Shown here: piece after piece, positions 8,804-18,132 of the stretch | How positions within the stretch are numbered: position 1 is the stretch's first letter | Layout of the letters: each line of letters opens with the position of its first letter | Assembly: GCA_947473355.1 (NCBI GenBank) | Contig: CANJCQ010000001.1 | Span: 124,001 to 188,000 of the forward strand | From: Sphingomonadaceae bacterium | GTDB taxonomy: Bacteria; Pseudomonadota; Alphaproteobacteria; Sphingomonadales; Sphingomonadaceae | Reading direction: 5' to 3' | Length of the DNA: 64,000 nt | Notes under the pieces: generated by a model | Told to the model about the DNA's origin: nothing | The model's input: only the letters and a program-made list of their open reading frames with translations | Databases searched by the model: none | Position numbers and translations under genes: made by a program

Positions 8804-10033
8804 ATGAATGCACTGCTGAACGGACTTCGGGTCGTAGAACTCGCCAGTGACCGCGCCGCCTGGGCCGGCAAATTGATGGGCGATCTGGGTGCCGACGTGA
8901 TCGTGGTGGAAGCGCCCGGTGGGCATGCCTCGCGCAGCTACGGCCCGTTTCTGAACGATGAAGAACACCCGGACCGCTGCCTTTGGTGGTGGAACTACAA
9001 CACCTCGAAACGTAGCGTTGTGCTCGATCTGGTGAGCGATCAGGGGCGAGATGATTTCCGCCGGCTGGTCGCTAGCGCCGACATCGTGCTGGAAGGCGAG
9101 GATCCCGGCGATCTGGACGCACTGGGAATCGATCACACTCAGATCCGCGCTGCAAGGCCGGAACTGATCTGGGTGTCGGTCACCCCCTTCGGGCACTCCC
9201 GCGCCGATCTTCACGAACCTACCACCGATCTGACCCTGCTGGCTTCCGGTGGCACGGTATGGAGCTGCGGCTATGACGATCACAGTGTGCCGCCGGTCCG
9301 CCCGGGCGGTGGCCATGCGCATCACACCGCCAGCGCCTTTGCGGTAATGGCGGCGCTGACTGCGGTGGTGCACCGCGATCTGACCGGGATCGGCCAGCAC
9401 GTCGATGTCAGCATGCTTGCCGCCACCAATGTGACGACCGAAGTCAACACGGTCGACTATCTCTATCGCGGCGCGACCAACCAGCGCCAGACCGGTCGCC
9501 ATGCAAGCGAGCACAAGACTATGGGCATCCAGGTCCAGACTGGCGACGGTGGCTATTGCACCAACCCGCTGGGGCTAACGACTGCCGGCAATTACCAGTC
9601 GGTAATCGACTGGCTGGGTGAGCTGGGTTTGGAGGAGGAACTGCCCGAGTTCTTCTTCCTCCAGATGGGGGTCGAGCGCGGCGGGGTATCACTCAAGGTC
9701 CTGGGCCAGGATGTCGAGGCGACCGAGATCTATCGCGCCGGCCGCGAAGCACTATACTTGATCGCTTCGAAGCTGACGATGGCAGAATACTTCGTCCAGG
9801 CACAGCAGCGCGGGATTGCCTGCGGCGCGGTCTATGCGCCCGATGAGGCACTGGCGGATGCGCACTTCCAATTTCGCGAATACCCGGTCGAAGTTGAGCA
9901 TGACGAACTCGGCCGCAGTTTCACCTATCCAGGCCTGCCCTACACCGGCACCTCAATACCCAAATCCATCCGCCGCGCACCCATGGTGGGCGAGCATACC
10001 CACGTTGTTCTGGCAGACCTTGCGCAGGGGTGA
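8804..10033 (+). CDS. Family III CoA-transferase homologue without the catalytic Asp
   Basis: CaiB/BaiF fold of 409 residues: LGADVIVVEAPGG at 29-40 and TGIGQHVDVSM at about 194-204. Counting back from the latter motif, the position of the catalytic Asp holds His174 (GGHAHHTAS). It may therefore be a non-catalytic partner of the neighbour at 7530 or use different chemistry. The ATG at 8804 follows GGGGAG and is nearly contiguous with the upstream stop, so translation is probably coupled. Confidence 0.88.
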   Translation: MNALLNGLRVVELASDRAAWAGKLMGDLGADVIVVEAPGGHASRSYGPFLNDEEHPDRCLWWWNYNTSKRSVVLDLVSDQGRDDFRRLVASADIVLEGEDPGDLDALGIDHTQIRAARPELIWVSVTPFGHSRADLHEPTTDLTLLASGGTVWSCGYDDHSVPPVRPGGGHAHHTASAFAVMAALTAVVHRDLTGIGQHVDVSMLAATNVTTEVNTVDYLYRGATNQRQTGRHASEHKTMGIQVQTGDGGYCTNPLGLTTAGNYQSVIDWLGELGLEEELPEFFFLQMGVERGGVSLKVLGQDVEATEIYRAGREALYLIASKLTMAEYFVQAQQRGIACGAVYAPDEALADAHFQFREYPVEVEHDELGRSFTYPGLPYTGTSIPKSIRRAPMVGEHTHVVLADLAQG

Positions 10034-10057
10034 TCGAACAGAGCGGAAGGAAAAGCA

Positions 10058-10810
10058 GTGGGCAAACTTGAAGGAAAAGTGGCGGTAATTACCGGCGGCT
10101 CAACCGGCATCGGCCTCGCGACAGCGCGGCGGTTTGTAGCGGAAGGGGCTTACGTTTTCATCACAGGCCGCACCCGGGAAACGCTTGACCAGGCCTGCGC
10201 CGAAATTGGCCGCAACGTCACCGCCGTCCAGGGCGACGTTGCCAACATGTCCGATCTCGACCAGCTCTATGAAACCGTCCGTGCAGAGAAGGGCGTGCTC
10301 GATATCCTGTTCGCCAATGCCGGCGCGGTAAAGCATGTGCGGATCGATGCGATCACCGAGGAGCACTACGATCAGATCATGGGGGTCAATCTCAAGGGCG
10401 TGATCTTCGGCGTGCAGAAGGCGCTGCCGCTGATGACGCGGGGCGGCGCGATCGTGGTCAACGCCTCGATCGTCGGCATTGCCAAGAGCATTCCCTCCCT
10501 CGGCATCTATTCGGCGAGCAAGGCCGGTGCGCGCGGCTTCATCCGTGCCATGGTTCCTGATCTCAGCGCGCGAGGCATCCGCATCAATGCACTGAGCCCA
10601 GGCTCGACTGAAACGCCGATCTTTGAGAACCAGTTTCCCTCGCACGAAGCAGCCGAAATGGCGCGCGAGGCGGCCAATGCGCTGACCCCGCTGAAGCGGA
10701 TTGGCACGCCTGATGAGCTTGCAAATGCGGCCTTTTTCCTGGCTTCGGACGAATCCAGCTACATCACTGGCATCGACCTGCATGTCGATGGCGGCATGGG
10801 GCAGGTGTGA
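10058..10810 (+). CDS. Short-chain dehydrogenase/reductase
   Basis: Classical SDR of 250 residues: TGGSTGIG at 12-19, ANAG at 86-89, Ser137, Tyr151 and Lys155 (YSASK), and a C-terminal HVDGGMGQV. GTG start with GGAAGG seven bases upstream, 24 bases after the CoA-transferase stop, so it belongs to the same operon. Likely oxidises a hydroxyl group made by the P450 encoded next, or reduces a ketone. Cofactor preference was not resolved; the GR after the second strand (TGRTR) would suit NADP. Confidence 0.92.
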   Translation: MGKLEGKVAVITGGSTGIGLATARRFVAEGAYVFITGRTRETLDQACAEIGRNVTAVQGDVANMSDLDQLYETVRAEKGVLDILFANAGAVKHVRIDAITEEHYDQIMGVNLKGVIFGVQKALPLMTRGGAIVVNASIVGIAKSIPSLGIYSASKAGARGFIRAMVPDLSARGIRINALSPGSTETPIFENQFPSHEAAEMAREAANALTPLKRIGTPDELANAAFFLASDESSYITGIDLHVDGGMGQV

Positions 10811-10910
10811 GCTTGCCAGTGGTAAAGTGCCAGTTTATGGCATTCTACTGACAGAAAGTTTTTGAAATTGCATTTTGGCAGTACCGGCTTGGCCGGACGG
10901 GAGAGCAGAA

Positions 10911-12125
10911 ATGGCGGAAGCAGACATGATGAACGACCCGGTGGGCCAGAAACCGGTCTATTGGGACCCCTATGATCCGGGAATCTTCGCGGAACCCTAT
11001 CCGGTGCTCAAGCGCCTGCGCGAAGAGGCTCCGCTCTACTACAACGAGAAATACGATTTCTACGCGCTCAGTCGCTACGACGATTGCATTGCCGTGCTCG
11101 GCAACCGGGATGACTACATCTCGAAGCATGGCGGCGTGATCGAAGTGATGAAAGCGGAGATAGAGGTGCCGTCGGGCATGTTCATCTATGAAGATCCGCC
11201 GCTCCACACCGCGCACCGCCGTTTCTTCACCAAGGTGTTCACTCCCAAGCATGTCGCAAGACTGGATAGCCAAATCCGCGATTTTTGCGTCAAGGCGCTG
11301 GATCCGCTGGTCGGCGCCAAGGAAATCGACTTCATCGAGCACCTCGGCGCGGAAATGCCGATGCAGGTTATCGGCATGTTGCTAGGCATGCCCGAAGAAA
11401 AGCTGAAGGAAGCGCAGCGCAATGTCGATGAAAGTATGCGCACCGAGCCGGGCCAGCAGAACAACAGTTCCGGCGCGAGCCTTGCAGGCGACTATTACGC
11501 CGATTTTGTCGATTACCGGATCAGGAATCCTGGCGACGACCTGATTACCAGCCTGCTCAACACACCGTTCGAGGACGACCACGGCACGACGCGAACGCTC
11601 ACCCGCGCCGAGGTTCTTTCCATGGTCGCGCTGATCTTCGGTGCCGGCAACGAGACGACCAACCGCCTGATCGGCTGGACCGCCAAGCTGCTCTCCGAAC
11701 GTCCCGACGACCGGCGCGAGGTGCATGCTAATCCTGCGATGATTCCCGAAGTCCTCGAAGAAGTGCTGCGCTATGAGTCGCCGGGCATGTACATCGGCCG
11801 GACCACCACGCGCGATGTGGAATTTCATGGAACCACCGTGCCCGCCGGCAGCGTCCTGCTGGCAATTGTCAGCGCCGCCAATCGCGACGAGGCCAAGTTC
11901 CCCAACGGCGAGGTGTTCGATATCCATCGCGGCCGCCAGCCGCACCTGACCTTTGGCTATGGGTTCCACAACTGTCTGGGTAATGCTCTGGCCCGCGTGG
12001 AAGGCCGCATTGCATACGAGGAAGTTTTCAAGCGCTTTCGAGACTGGGAAGTGGACATGAGCCGAGCGAAGATGGCGTCGACCGTGACAGTGCGCGGCTG
12101 GGAAACCCTGCCAGCATTTCTTTGA
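10911..12125 (+). CDS. Cytochrome P450
   Basis: Haem monooxygenase of 404 residues. AGNETT is at 245-250 in the I-helix, ExxR at E284-R287 (EEVLR), and the haem loop FGYGFHNCLG carries Cys355. EDPPLHTAHR at about 94-103 is the conserved region before the C-helix. All key residues are intact. The ATG at 10911 is chosen because GGGAGAG lies just upstream. It is followed by a ferredoxin gene after 85 bases and preceded by an SDR and three CoA-transferases, so it probably acts on an acid or on a compound channelled into CoA metabolism. Confidence 0.94.
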   Translation: MAEADMMNDPVGQKPVYWDPYDPGIFAEPYPVLKRLREEAPLYYNEKYDFYALSRYDDCIAVLGNRDDYISKHGGVIEVMKAEIEVPSGMFIYEDPPLHTAHRRFFTKVFTPKHVARLDSQIRDFCVKALDPLVGAKEIDFIEHLGAEMPMQVIGMLLGMPEEKLKEAQRNVDESMRTEPGQQNNSSGASLAGDYYADFVDYRIRNPGDDLITSLLNTPFEDDHGTTRTLTRAEVLSMVALIFGAGNETTNRLIGWTAKLLSERPDDRREVHANPAMIPEVLEEVLRYESPGMYIGRTTTRDVEFHGTTVPAGSVLLAIVSAANRDEAKFPNGEVFDIHRGRQPHLTFGYGFHNCLGNALARVEGRIAYEEVFKRFRDWEVDMSRAKMASTVTVRGWETLPAFL

Positions 12126-12210
12126 TTGCTAACAATTGCTGTCTGCGCTTGCCGTGCCCGGTGCGCGGCGAGCCGGGCTGACCTGCCATGAGGGAAGGAA
12201 ACTACCGCAT

Positions 12211-12531
12211 ATGCCGAAGCTCACATTCATCTCTGCTGATGGCGAGACCAAACAGTCAGTAGACGCTCCGGAGGGCATTACGCTGATGGAAGCGGCCCGG
12301 AATGCCGGCATTGATTCGATTGCAGGCGATTGCGGCGGTGCCTGCATCTGCGGAACCTGCCACATCTATATCGACCCTGCCTGGTGGGCCAAGGTTGGCG
12401 ATCCGATCGATATCGAACAGGCGACGATGGAATTCTCCGAGAACGTTACACCACACAGCCGACTTGCCTGCCGAATCGAACTGACCAGCGAACACGACGG
12501 CATGGTGCTGCAGGTTCCGCCCGAGGACTGA
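12211..12531 (+). CDS. [2Fe-2S] ferredoxin (P450 partner)
   Basis: Ferredoxin of 106 residues with cluster ligands Cys41, Cys47, Cys50 (CGGACICGTC) and Cys87; Cys45 is an additional cysteine in the loop. AGGGAAGGAA precedes the ATG. It is the last gene of the plus operon and directly follows the P450, its likely electron acceptor. Closely similar in layout to the ferredoxins at 594 and 37498. Confidence 0.94.
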   Translation: MPKLTFISADGETKQSVDAPEGITLMEAARNAGIDSIAGDCGGACICGTCHIYIDPAWWAKVGDPIDIEQATMEFSENVTPHSRLACRIELTSEHDGMVLQVPPED

Positions 12532-12563
12532 GCGCCGCCGCCTCGCAAGCCGAGGCCCGGCGC
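12532..12563. terminator. Hairpin between convergent genes
   Basis: GCGCCG (12532-12537) pairs with CGGCGC (12558-12563), and inside it CCTCG (12541-12545) pairs with CGAGG (12551-12555). It lies between the ferredoxin stop and the stop of the convergent gene at 12571. There is no U tract, so terminator function is inferred from position. Confidence 0.5.
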
Positions 12564-12570
12564 GTGCAGG

Positions 12571-13491
12571 TCAGGTGAAGGCTTTTGATCCCCGTGACGG
12601 CGCCGCTGCCGGCGTTCCGCTGCTCTCGACCGGATCTGTCCCGGCGCCGGTGCAGACCCAGTATTTCAGGTCTTCGTCGATCGAGGTGAGATCTGCGGTG
12701 CAGAATTCGCTCTTAAGCCCGGTCTTGCGGTCTTCAACGATCCAGTGAAGCTCGGCGAACAGGAACCAGGTATCAATCACGCGGTTAACGATCTGGATGT
12801 CGATCACGCGGTAGCGCTCGAACAGGCTGGTGAAATAGTCGCGGATCTGACCACTTCCGCCGACATTCAGCAACTGCGATTCGTCGACGAGGTAGTTGCG
12901 GAAGGCGATCGCGGCATCGTCGCGCCAAGCCGCCATGATCGCGTCCACATCGCCTTTGCGCAGGCTTTCCAGATAGTCTTCGTGATTGTAGAGCGCGCCG
13001 AGGCGCCGTACCGGAACCCTCCCATCGTCGCGCGGGGCAGTTCCGTCAGGGTAGCGGCCGACAGTGCCGATCTGCAGCTCGCCCAGAATCCCGTCGCCGC
13101 CAACCGGGAAGAGCACGGCCGTCTGCCCCTTCTGGATCACGCCGGTTGAAACCGTCTTGATGTTCGAGACGCCGGACCACATCGTGTACCAGCTGGCCCG
13201 GACTTCGATGATCGGCTCCCAGCCGTGGATTTCCAGCATCGAGCGCAACCCTTCGTACTGGTCACGGACGCCTTCGATGCTGCAGCCTTCGAGAAACCGG
13301 TAGGCTCCGCCGGCGGCCGCGGACGGGACAGCAAGAGCCCAGGCAATCGGCGCGTCGGTGGCCAGTGTCGCCGCGATCTTGTCCGGATCCTGCGTCAATT
13401 CTGACCAGATGTGGATCCAGCTGAGTTCCGCTGCTCTCGCTGCGAGGCGGGCATGGGTGACGGCCTCCGCGCTGTGTGGCTGCTTCTTCAT
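12571..13491 (-). CDS. Protein with two NTF2/SnoaL-like regions, function unknown
   Basis: A 306-residue protein. The C-terminal part (about 180-285) has the look of a SnoaL-like NTF2 fold: YNHEDYLESLRKGDVDAI, then a sheet-rich stretch with FAELHWIVED. The N-terminal part (about 30-170) may be a second, divergent copy. Members of this fold act as dehydratases, isomerases, hydrolases or binding proteins, and no active site could be assigned. The ATG at 13491 has GAGG about ten bases upstream. Convergent with the ferredoxin and divergent from the P450 at 13792. Confidence 0.7.
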   Translation of the reverse strand: MKKQPHSAEAVTHARLAARAAELSWIHIWSELTQDPDKIAATLATDAPIAWALAVPSAAAGGAYRFLEGCSIEGVRDQYEGLRSMLEIHGWEPIIEVRASWYTMWSGVSNIKTVSTGVIQKGQTAVLFPVGGDGILGELQIGTVGRYPDGTAPRDDGRVPVRRLGALYNHEDYLESLRKGDVDAIMAAWRDDAAIAFRNYLVDESQLLNVGGSGQIRDYFTSLFERYRVIDIQIVNRVIDTWFLFAELHWIVEDRKTGLKSEFCTADLTSIDEDLKYWVCTGAGTDPVESSGTPAAAPSRGSKAFT

Positions 13492-13791
13492 CCTAAACAC
13501 CTCTTCACTCCGCGCATTGGCGCAACTCCAATATCCTAACCTTCGCGCGATTCGATGCAATAGCAGAAACTATGTAAATGGCCTGGGGCGGCAGTCCAGC
13601 CTGCGGCAGGAGTGGAACGATCAGGTCAAAAGCCCCTGCAATTCTGCGATTCTCTTCCGCCTCAAGCATTTCATAGCAGTTACAATCTTTGTTGCTGGAC
13701 GGCGAAATGCAGGCTATCAAAATGCCGAGTTATGCGGACTATGTCGGAACATGGCGGACCGCACTTGCAGCATGAAATGGGAGTGACACGG
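13492..13791. promoter_or_regulatory. Divergent promoter region with operator copy
   Basis: Three hundred bases between divergent genes. It contains ATAGCAGTTACAAT at 13673-13686, which differs by one base from the repeat at 19095 and 51282. TACAAT (13681-13686) inside it is a good -10 box for the P450 gene at 13792; no strong -35 was seen. No small gene was identified. Confidence 0.55.
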
Positions 13792-15012
13792 ATGAGCACA
13801 GGCATTGCCGAAGCCGGCACCACAGCCGGGCGGGATGACCGCAAGACGGCGCAGTTCATTGCCGAGAAGCTGAAGCCGTTCAAGGCGAACAGGATCGAGA
13901 GTGATTTCGCGTTCGTGCGCGACCTTTTGCGTACGCCGGGGATCAATCAGGGCCGCCCCGGCCTGGCCCCGGCCAATCTCGACAATCCCGATCATGAGTC
14001 ATTCTTTTTTCTCGATGGTGAGCGGCATCGCAAGCGCCGGGCATCGGTGGCTCCCTATTTTACCCCCAAGGCCGTACTCACCCGGTATCTGCCGCTGATG
14101 CAGCGCACGATGGACGAGGAGATTGCCAAGTTCCAGACCAAGGGTATGGCGCGTCTTGAAGACTTGAGCCTGCAAATGACATCAAACATCACGATGGAAG
14201 TTGTGGGCCTGACCAACAGCGACAATGCCGAGCTCACCCGGGTCATTCGCGGGTTGATGAATTCCAACTTCTTTCTGCGCATGCCACGCTGGGCCGCCGC
14301 AGTGCTCAAGCCCATGCTCATGTGGCACTACCGCCGCGAGCGCGGCAAGCTGATCGACAAGCTCTATAATGATCATATCGTCCCGGCGGCCGAGGCGCGC
14401 CGCAAGGAGCCCAAGAACGATGTGATCTCGTACATGGTCAAAGAGAACTATTCCAAGCAGGCCATGGTTATCGAATGCCAGACCTACGCCGGTGCCGGCG
14501 TGACCGCGACGAAGGAATTCATCGTGCTCGCCGCATGGCAGCTGTTCGACCATCCTGACCTGCGAAAGCAGTTTCTCGAAGGCACCGAGGCCGAGCAGGT
14601 CGCCATCCTCGAAGAGATCCTGCGGCTCGATCCTGCAGGAAATTACATGTACCGGCAGTCGACAATCGAAATGCCGACGGCTGACGGCAACGGCAAGATC
14701 AATCCCGGCGACGTGATCGCGATCAACGTCCGTGAGGCGAACATCGACCCGGTGGCCGTTGGGGAACGCCCGTTCGAGATTGATCCCGAACGTCCCAAGC
14801 GCACGAAGAACACCGGTTCGTGGATGAGCTTTGGCGACGGTCCGCATCGCTGCCCGGGCGCGCAAGTTGCATTGCAGGAATCGCGGGTCTTTCTCGATCG
14901 CCTGTTCCGCGTGCCGGGTATCCGCCTGGTCAAGCCGCCCGAACTGATCCTGGCGGTGCAGACCCAGGGCTATGAATTGCGTGGCTGCATTGTCGCCTGC
15001 GACAAGGTCTGA
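13792..15012 (+). CDS. Cytochrome P450 with atypical I-helix
   Basis: P450 of 406 residues with ExxR at E275-R278 (EEILR) and haem loop FGDGPHRCPG with Cys354. The I-helix reads AGAGVTATKE (233-242), lacking the usual acidic residue plus Thr of AGx(D/E)T. This can mean a changed proton relay or another reaction type. No ferredoxin gene follows it. The ATG at 13792 has GGGAG nine bases upstream; an in-frame ATG at 13777 is possible. It starts an operon with a PhyH-type dioxygenase, an SDR and an MFS transporter, and its promoter carries the ATAG-N6-CTAT-type repeat. Confidence 0.92.
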   Translation: MSTGIAEAGTTAGRDDRKTAQFIAEKLKPFKANRIESDFAFVRDLLRTPGINQGRPGLAPANLDNPDHESFFFLDGERHRKRRASVAPYFTPKAVLTRYLPLMQRTMDEEIAKFQTKGMARLEDLSLQMTSNITMEVVGLTNSDNAELTRVIRGLMNSNFFLRMPRWAAAVLKPMLMWHYRRERGKLIDKLYNDHIVPAAEARRKEPKNDVISYMVKENYSKQAMVIECQTYAGAGVTATKEFIVLAAWQLFDHPDLRKQFLEGTEAEQVAILEEILRLDPAGNYMYRQSTIEMPTADGNGKINPGDVIAINVREANIDPVAVGERPFEIDPERPKRTKNTGSWMSFGDGPHRCPGAQVALQESRVFLDRLFRVPGIRLVKPPELILAVQTQGYELRGCIVACDKV

Positions 15013-15067
15013 ACGCCGGTCGGGTCGACTTGTGCCGTAAGGCACATGGATGAGGAGGGGAAAGCGG

Positions 15068-15856
15068 ATGAGCAGGGCTCCCGACCTGGACTTCATTGCT
15101 GAATGCATGGACGAGGTCGGCTACTGCGTCGTGCCGGAAGTGTTGACTGCCGAGCAGATCGAGTCCTGCCGAGCCGCGCTTGACAGGGTATTCGCCGAGG
15201 ATGAGGCGGCGGGCAATGCTCTGCGCTATGGTCCCGATCTGACGAACCAGCGGGTCTGGGCGCTGATCAACCGCGCGGAAGAATTCATTCCACTGGCAAT
15301 GCATCCGCTCGTTTTGAAGCTGGTGCGCAGGCAACTTGGCATCGAAGATGTCCTGCTCAGCACCGTGACTGCCAATGTCACACGCCCAGGCGGCGATCAT
15401 GGCATCGGCAAGCTGCACACCGACCAGGGCTATCTGCCCGGGCCATGGCCTTACAAGATCCTGTGCAACGTCGCTTTCTTCCTCGACGACTATACCGAGG
15501 AGAATGGCGCGACGCTGGTCGTGCCAGGCAGTCACAAGCTGGGGGTCTGGCCGCAGGATTTGCCGCCGCCAGCCCCCGGGCAGCTTGCCCAGGTCACCGG
15601 GCGAGCCGGAAGTATCGTCATATGGGACGGGCGATTGCATCATGCGACCGGCCTCAATCATACGGCCGACCAGCAGCGCCGGGGGGTGATCGCTACTTAT
15701 AATGCGCCCTTTATTCGCGGCCAGGAGAACTGGTGCCGGTCGATGGATCCCAAGCTGCTCGACAAGTATCCGGGCCTCGCCGCACTTTGCGGCTTTGAGG
15801 AATGGCAGACGCTGGGCGGAGTCAATGGCTCGAAGCAATCGGGCCTGAACTTCTGA
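15068..15856 (+). CDS. Phytanoyl-CoA dioxygenase (PhyH) family oxygenase
   Basis: Fe(II)/2-oxoglutarate oxygenase of 262 residues. HxD is seen at His117/Asp119 (KLHTDQGYLPGPWP), the distal histidine is His191 or His192 (GRLHHATGLNH), and an Arg at about 204-205 (QQRRG) would bind 2-oxoglutarate. Family members hydroxylate branched acyl chains and diverse natural products. The ATG at 15068 is preferred over 15050 because GAGGAGGGG lies between them. The gene follows the P450 by 55 bases, so both may act in sequence on the same compound. Confidence 0.9.
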   Translation: MSRAPDLDFIAECMDEVGYCVVPEVLTAEQIESCRAALDRVFAEDEAAGNALRYGPDLTNQRVWALINRAEEFIPLAMHPLVLKLVRRQLGIEDVLLSTVTANVTRPGGDHGIGKLHTDQGYLPGPWPYKILCNVAFFLDDYTEENGATLVVPGSHKLGVWPQDLPPPAPGQLAQVTGRAGSIVIWDGRLHHATGLNHTADQQRRGVIATYNAPFIRGQENWCRSMDPKLLDKYPGLAALCGFEEWQTLGGVNGSKQSGLNF

Positions 15857-15898
15857 TCCTGCCTCCGGCGAGGCAAAAAAGAGCGAGGAGGAATCGAC

Positions 15899-16639
15899 AT
15901 GGGAATTCTGGACGGAAAAGTTGCGGTCATCACTGGCGCAGGCTCGGGAATGGGCAAGGCCGCCGCCCGAATTTTTGCGCAGGAAGGCGCGCGCCTCGTT
16001 ATTTCCGATGTAAGCGGGGCCGAGGAGCAGACGGCTAAGGAAATCGGCGGGAATGTCGTCGTGCGCCATTGCGACGTGTCTGATGAAAGCCAGGTCGAGG
16101 CGCTCGTCGCGGCTGCCGTCTCCACATACGGGCGGATCGATGCCATGCTCAATGTTGCCGGGATCGGTGTCGGCGGCATGCTGCTCACGCTTGAGCAAGC
16201 CGATCTCGACCGCATTTACAACGTCAATTTCAAGGGCGTCTTCTTCGGCTCGAAGCATGCCGCGCGCGCCATGAAGGACACCGGCGGCGGCACGATCACC
16301 AACTGGGCATCGCTTGCCGGGATAATTCCCGCCCCCGGCACGATCGGCTACGGCACCATGAAGGCAGGCGTGATCCACCTGACAAAGGCCATCGCGGTCG
16401 AGCATGGGCCGTCGAACATCCGCGCCAACGCCATCTGCCCTGGTGTGATTACCACCGAGGGAATGGGTGCGGCCTCGGCGGCAAAGACTCCGGACAAGGC
16501 CAGCCGCAATCCACTGGGCCGCGCGGGGACCCCCGAAGATGCCGCCGATCTTGCTGCGTTCCTTTCCTCGGACAAGGCGACTTATCTCAATGGCGTCATT
16601 ATTCCGCTGGATGGTGGATGGAGTTGCAAGTTGGCCTGA
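15899..16639 (+). CDS. Short-chain dehydrogenase/reductase
   Basis: Classical SDR of 246 residues: TGAGSGMGK at 12-20, NVAG at 85-88, Ser138, Tyr151 and Lys155 (YGTMK), C-terminal IPLDGGW. Paralogous to the SDRs at 2372 and 23796, with which it shares the start (MGxLxGKVAVxTGAGSGM) and much of the length by eye. GAGGAGGA precedes the ATG. It is placed behind a P450 and a PhyH oxygenase, which suits oxidation of their alcohol product. Confidence 0.93.
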   Translation: MGILDGKVAVITGAGSGMGKAAARIFAQEGARLVISDVSGAEEQTAKEIGGNVVVRHCDVSDESQVEALVAAAVSTYGRIDAMLNVAGIGVGGMLLTLEQADLDRIYNVNFKGVFFGSKHAARAMKDTGGGTITNWASLAGIIPAPGTIGYGTMKAGVIHLTKAIAVEHGPSNIRANAICPGVITTEGMGAASAAKTPDKASRNPLGRAGTPEDAADLAAFLSSDKATYLNGVIIPLDGGWSCKLA

Positions 16640-16791
16640 CCGGCCGCGCCGCCAGCTTCACACATCGCTTTGAGTTGCGTGCCTGGTAGTCAGCCCCTTG
16701 ACGCAGGGGCCATTCATTCGATCTGGGGATCCAACGTGACTATGCAATCACCATTCTCCATGCTGACGGCAAGCAAGGCTGGAGCAAAGTT

Positions 16792-18039
16792 ATGAGTCAG
16801 GTGGGCGGGGCGAGAGCCTACAGCGAACTGCGCGCGCATTGGCCGCTGGTGCTGACCTCGTGCATGGGCATGGCCCTGGCAGCGGCAATGGTCATCATGC
16901 AGGGCGTGATGATCGTGCCGATCGAAAAGGAATTTGGCTGGAGCCGTGCCGAAATCACATCGGGCTCGCTGATCGTCTCTGTATTGGGACTGCTGCTGTC
17001 CACTGCTGCTGGCTATGCGATTGACAGGATCGGTGCGCGGCGGATCGGCATTGCTGTCGCGGTTATGATGAGCGGCGCGCTGATGCTGCTCGCAACCGCC
17101 ACCAGCAACATCTGGCACTGGTGGCTGGGCTGGACACTCTATGGTCTTGCTGCCACCGCCACGGGCACAGTCTGGCTCACGCCGATTTCGGCGAAGTTCG
17201 ACAGGAACCGGGGGCTGGCGATTGCGATGACGCTCGCGGGGACCGGAATCAGCGGCACCTTGCTGCCAGTCATCGCGACCTATGTTGTAGAGCATCACGG
17301 CTGGCGCGCTGCCTATCTGGTGGTTGGCGCATTGTTCGCGGCAATCATGGTGCCGCTGACGCTGTTTGTCTGGCACGGCGCCGAAGAGCGCCCGCAAGCA
17401 GCGGAATGCGATGGCCAGGCGCAAGTGGTCGAGCTTCCGGGAATAACCGTGGGCGAAGGATTCCGTTCGCTCAACTTCTATCTTATCGTCGCAACCATGC
17501 TGATCAGCACGATGGCCTTTGTCGCCATGAGCGTGAACACCATACCGATCCTGATTTCGCTTAACCTGTCAGCTGCGCAGGCTGCAGCCATTGCCGGCAC
17601 ACAAGGACTTTCCGGCATCGCGGGCAGGTTCATTGGCGGATGGGCACTTGACCGGATGCCTGCGAAGTGGCTGGTCTGCGGTGCCATCCTGTGCACCCTG
17701 TGCGTGCCGGTGACTTATCTGGCTTCGCCCGGCAACATTCCGCTCATATTCGCCATGATCACTATCGGCAGCGTGATGAGCGGCGTGAAGTACTCCGGTA
17801 TCGTCTATCTGGTCAGCCGTCACTTCGGACCAAAAAGCTTCGGCACATTGTTCGGCACGGTCAGCATCGCGCCGGCAATTGCCGCGGGGGTTGGGCCGGT
17901 GCTTGCGAGTTACGTCTATGACGTGACCCGGTCCTATTCGCTGGCGATCTGGGCATCGCTACCGGCAATGTTGATTGCGGCCCTGCTTGTAAGCCTACTG
18001 AGCCGCTATCCTGACTTTGAGCCCGTTCCCGCCCAATAG
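16792..18039 (+). CDS. MFS transporter
   Basis: Major facilitator superfamily permease of 415 residues in the inner membrane, with about twelve hydrophobic segments. The loop after the second helix (DRIGARRIG, about 76-84) is the typical motif A region. Helices begin near residues 16, 55, 80, 103, 139 and 168, and the second half starts after a charged loop near 205-225. Likely imports or exports the substrate of the operon, in the manner of oxalate/formate-antiporter-like MFS members. GGAG precedes the ATG. It is last in the operon 13792-18039. Confidence 0.92.
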   Translation: MSQVGGARAYSELRAHWPLVLTSCMGMALAAAMVIMQGVMIVPIEKEFGWSRAEITSGSLIVSVLGLLLSTAAGYAIDRIGARRIGIAVAVMMSGALMLLATATSNIWHWWLGWTLYGLAATATGTVWLTPISAKFDRNRGLAIAMTLAGTGISGTLLPVIATYVVEHHGWRAAYLVVGALFAAIMVPLTLFVWHGAEERPQAAECDGQAQVVELPGITVGEGFRSLNFYLIVATMLISTMAFVAMSVNTIPILISLNLSAAQAAAIAGTQGLSGIAGRFIGGWALDRMPAKWLVCGAILCTLCVPVTYLASPGNIPLIFAMITIGSVMSGVKYSGIVYLVSRHFGPKSFGTLFGTVSIAPAIAAGVGPVLASYVYDVTRSYSLAIWASLPAMLIAALLVSLLSRYPDFEPVPAQ

Positions 18040-18105
18040 ACCATGATCCCGGCACTCGTAGCTAGCATTATTCTCGTGATTTCAGGAAAATGGCAGAAAT
18101 TCCTG

Positions 18106-18128
18106 CAGTGCCGACTCAACTGGCACTG
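18106..18128. terminator. Inverted repeat between convergent genes
   Basis: CAGTGCC (18106-18112) and GGCACTG (18122-18128) with a 9-base loop, between the MFS stop and the TauD stop. No U tract follows in either direction. Probably ends or punctuates convergent transcription; an operator role is the alternative. Confidence 0.4.
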
Positions 18129-18132
18129 GCAA

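Noticed and set aside
10823..10855. TGCCA-N5-TGGCA repeat and ACTGACAG before the P450 at 10911
   Set aside because: Shares half-site fragments with the second operator family, but spacing differs and it lies inside an operon; not strong enough to list as an operator.
15867..15885. Hairpin GCCTC-CGGC-GAGGC followed by A6
   Set aside because: A terminator on the plus strand would need U after the stem; here A follows, and the genes on either side look co-transcribed.
14930..16405. 491-codon open frame on the minus strand
   Set aside because: Antisense to the PhyH and SDR genes, which carry intact family motifs and ribosome binding sites. The frame has no recognisable domain; long antisense frames are common in GC-rich genes.
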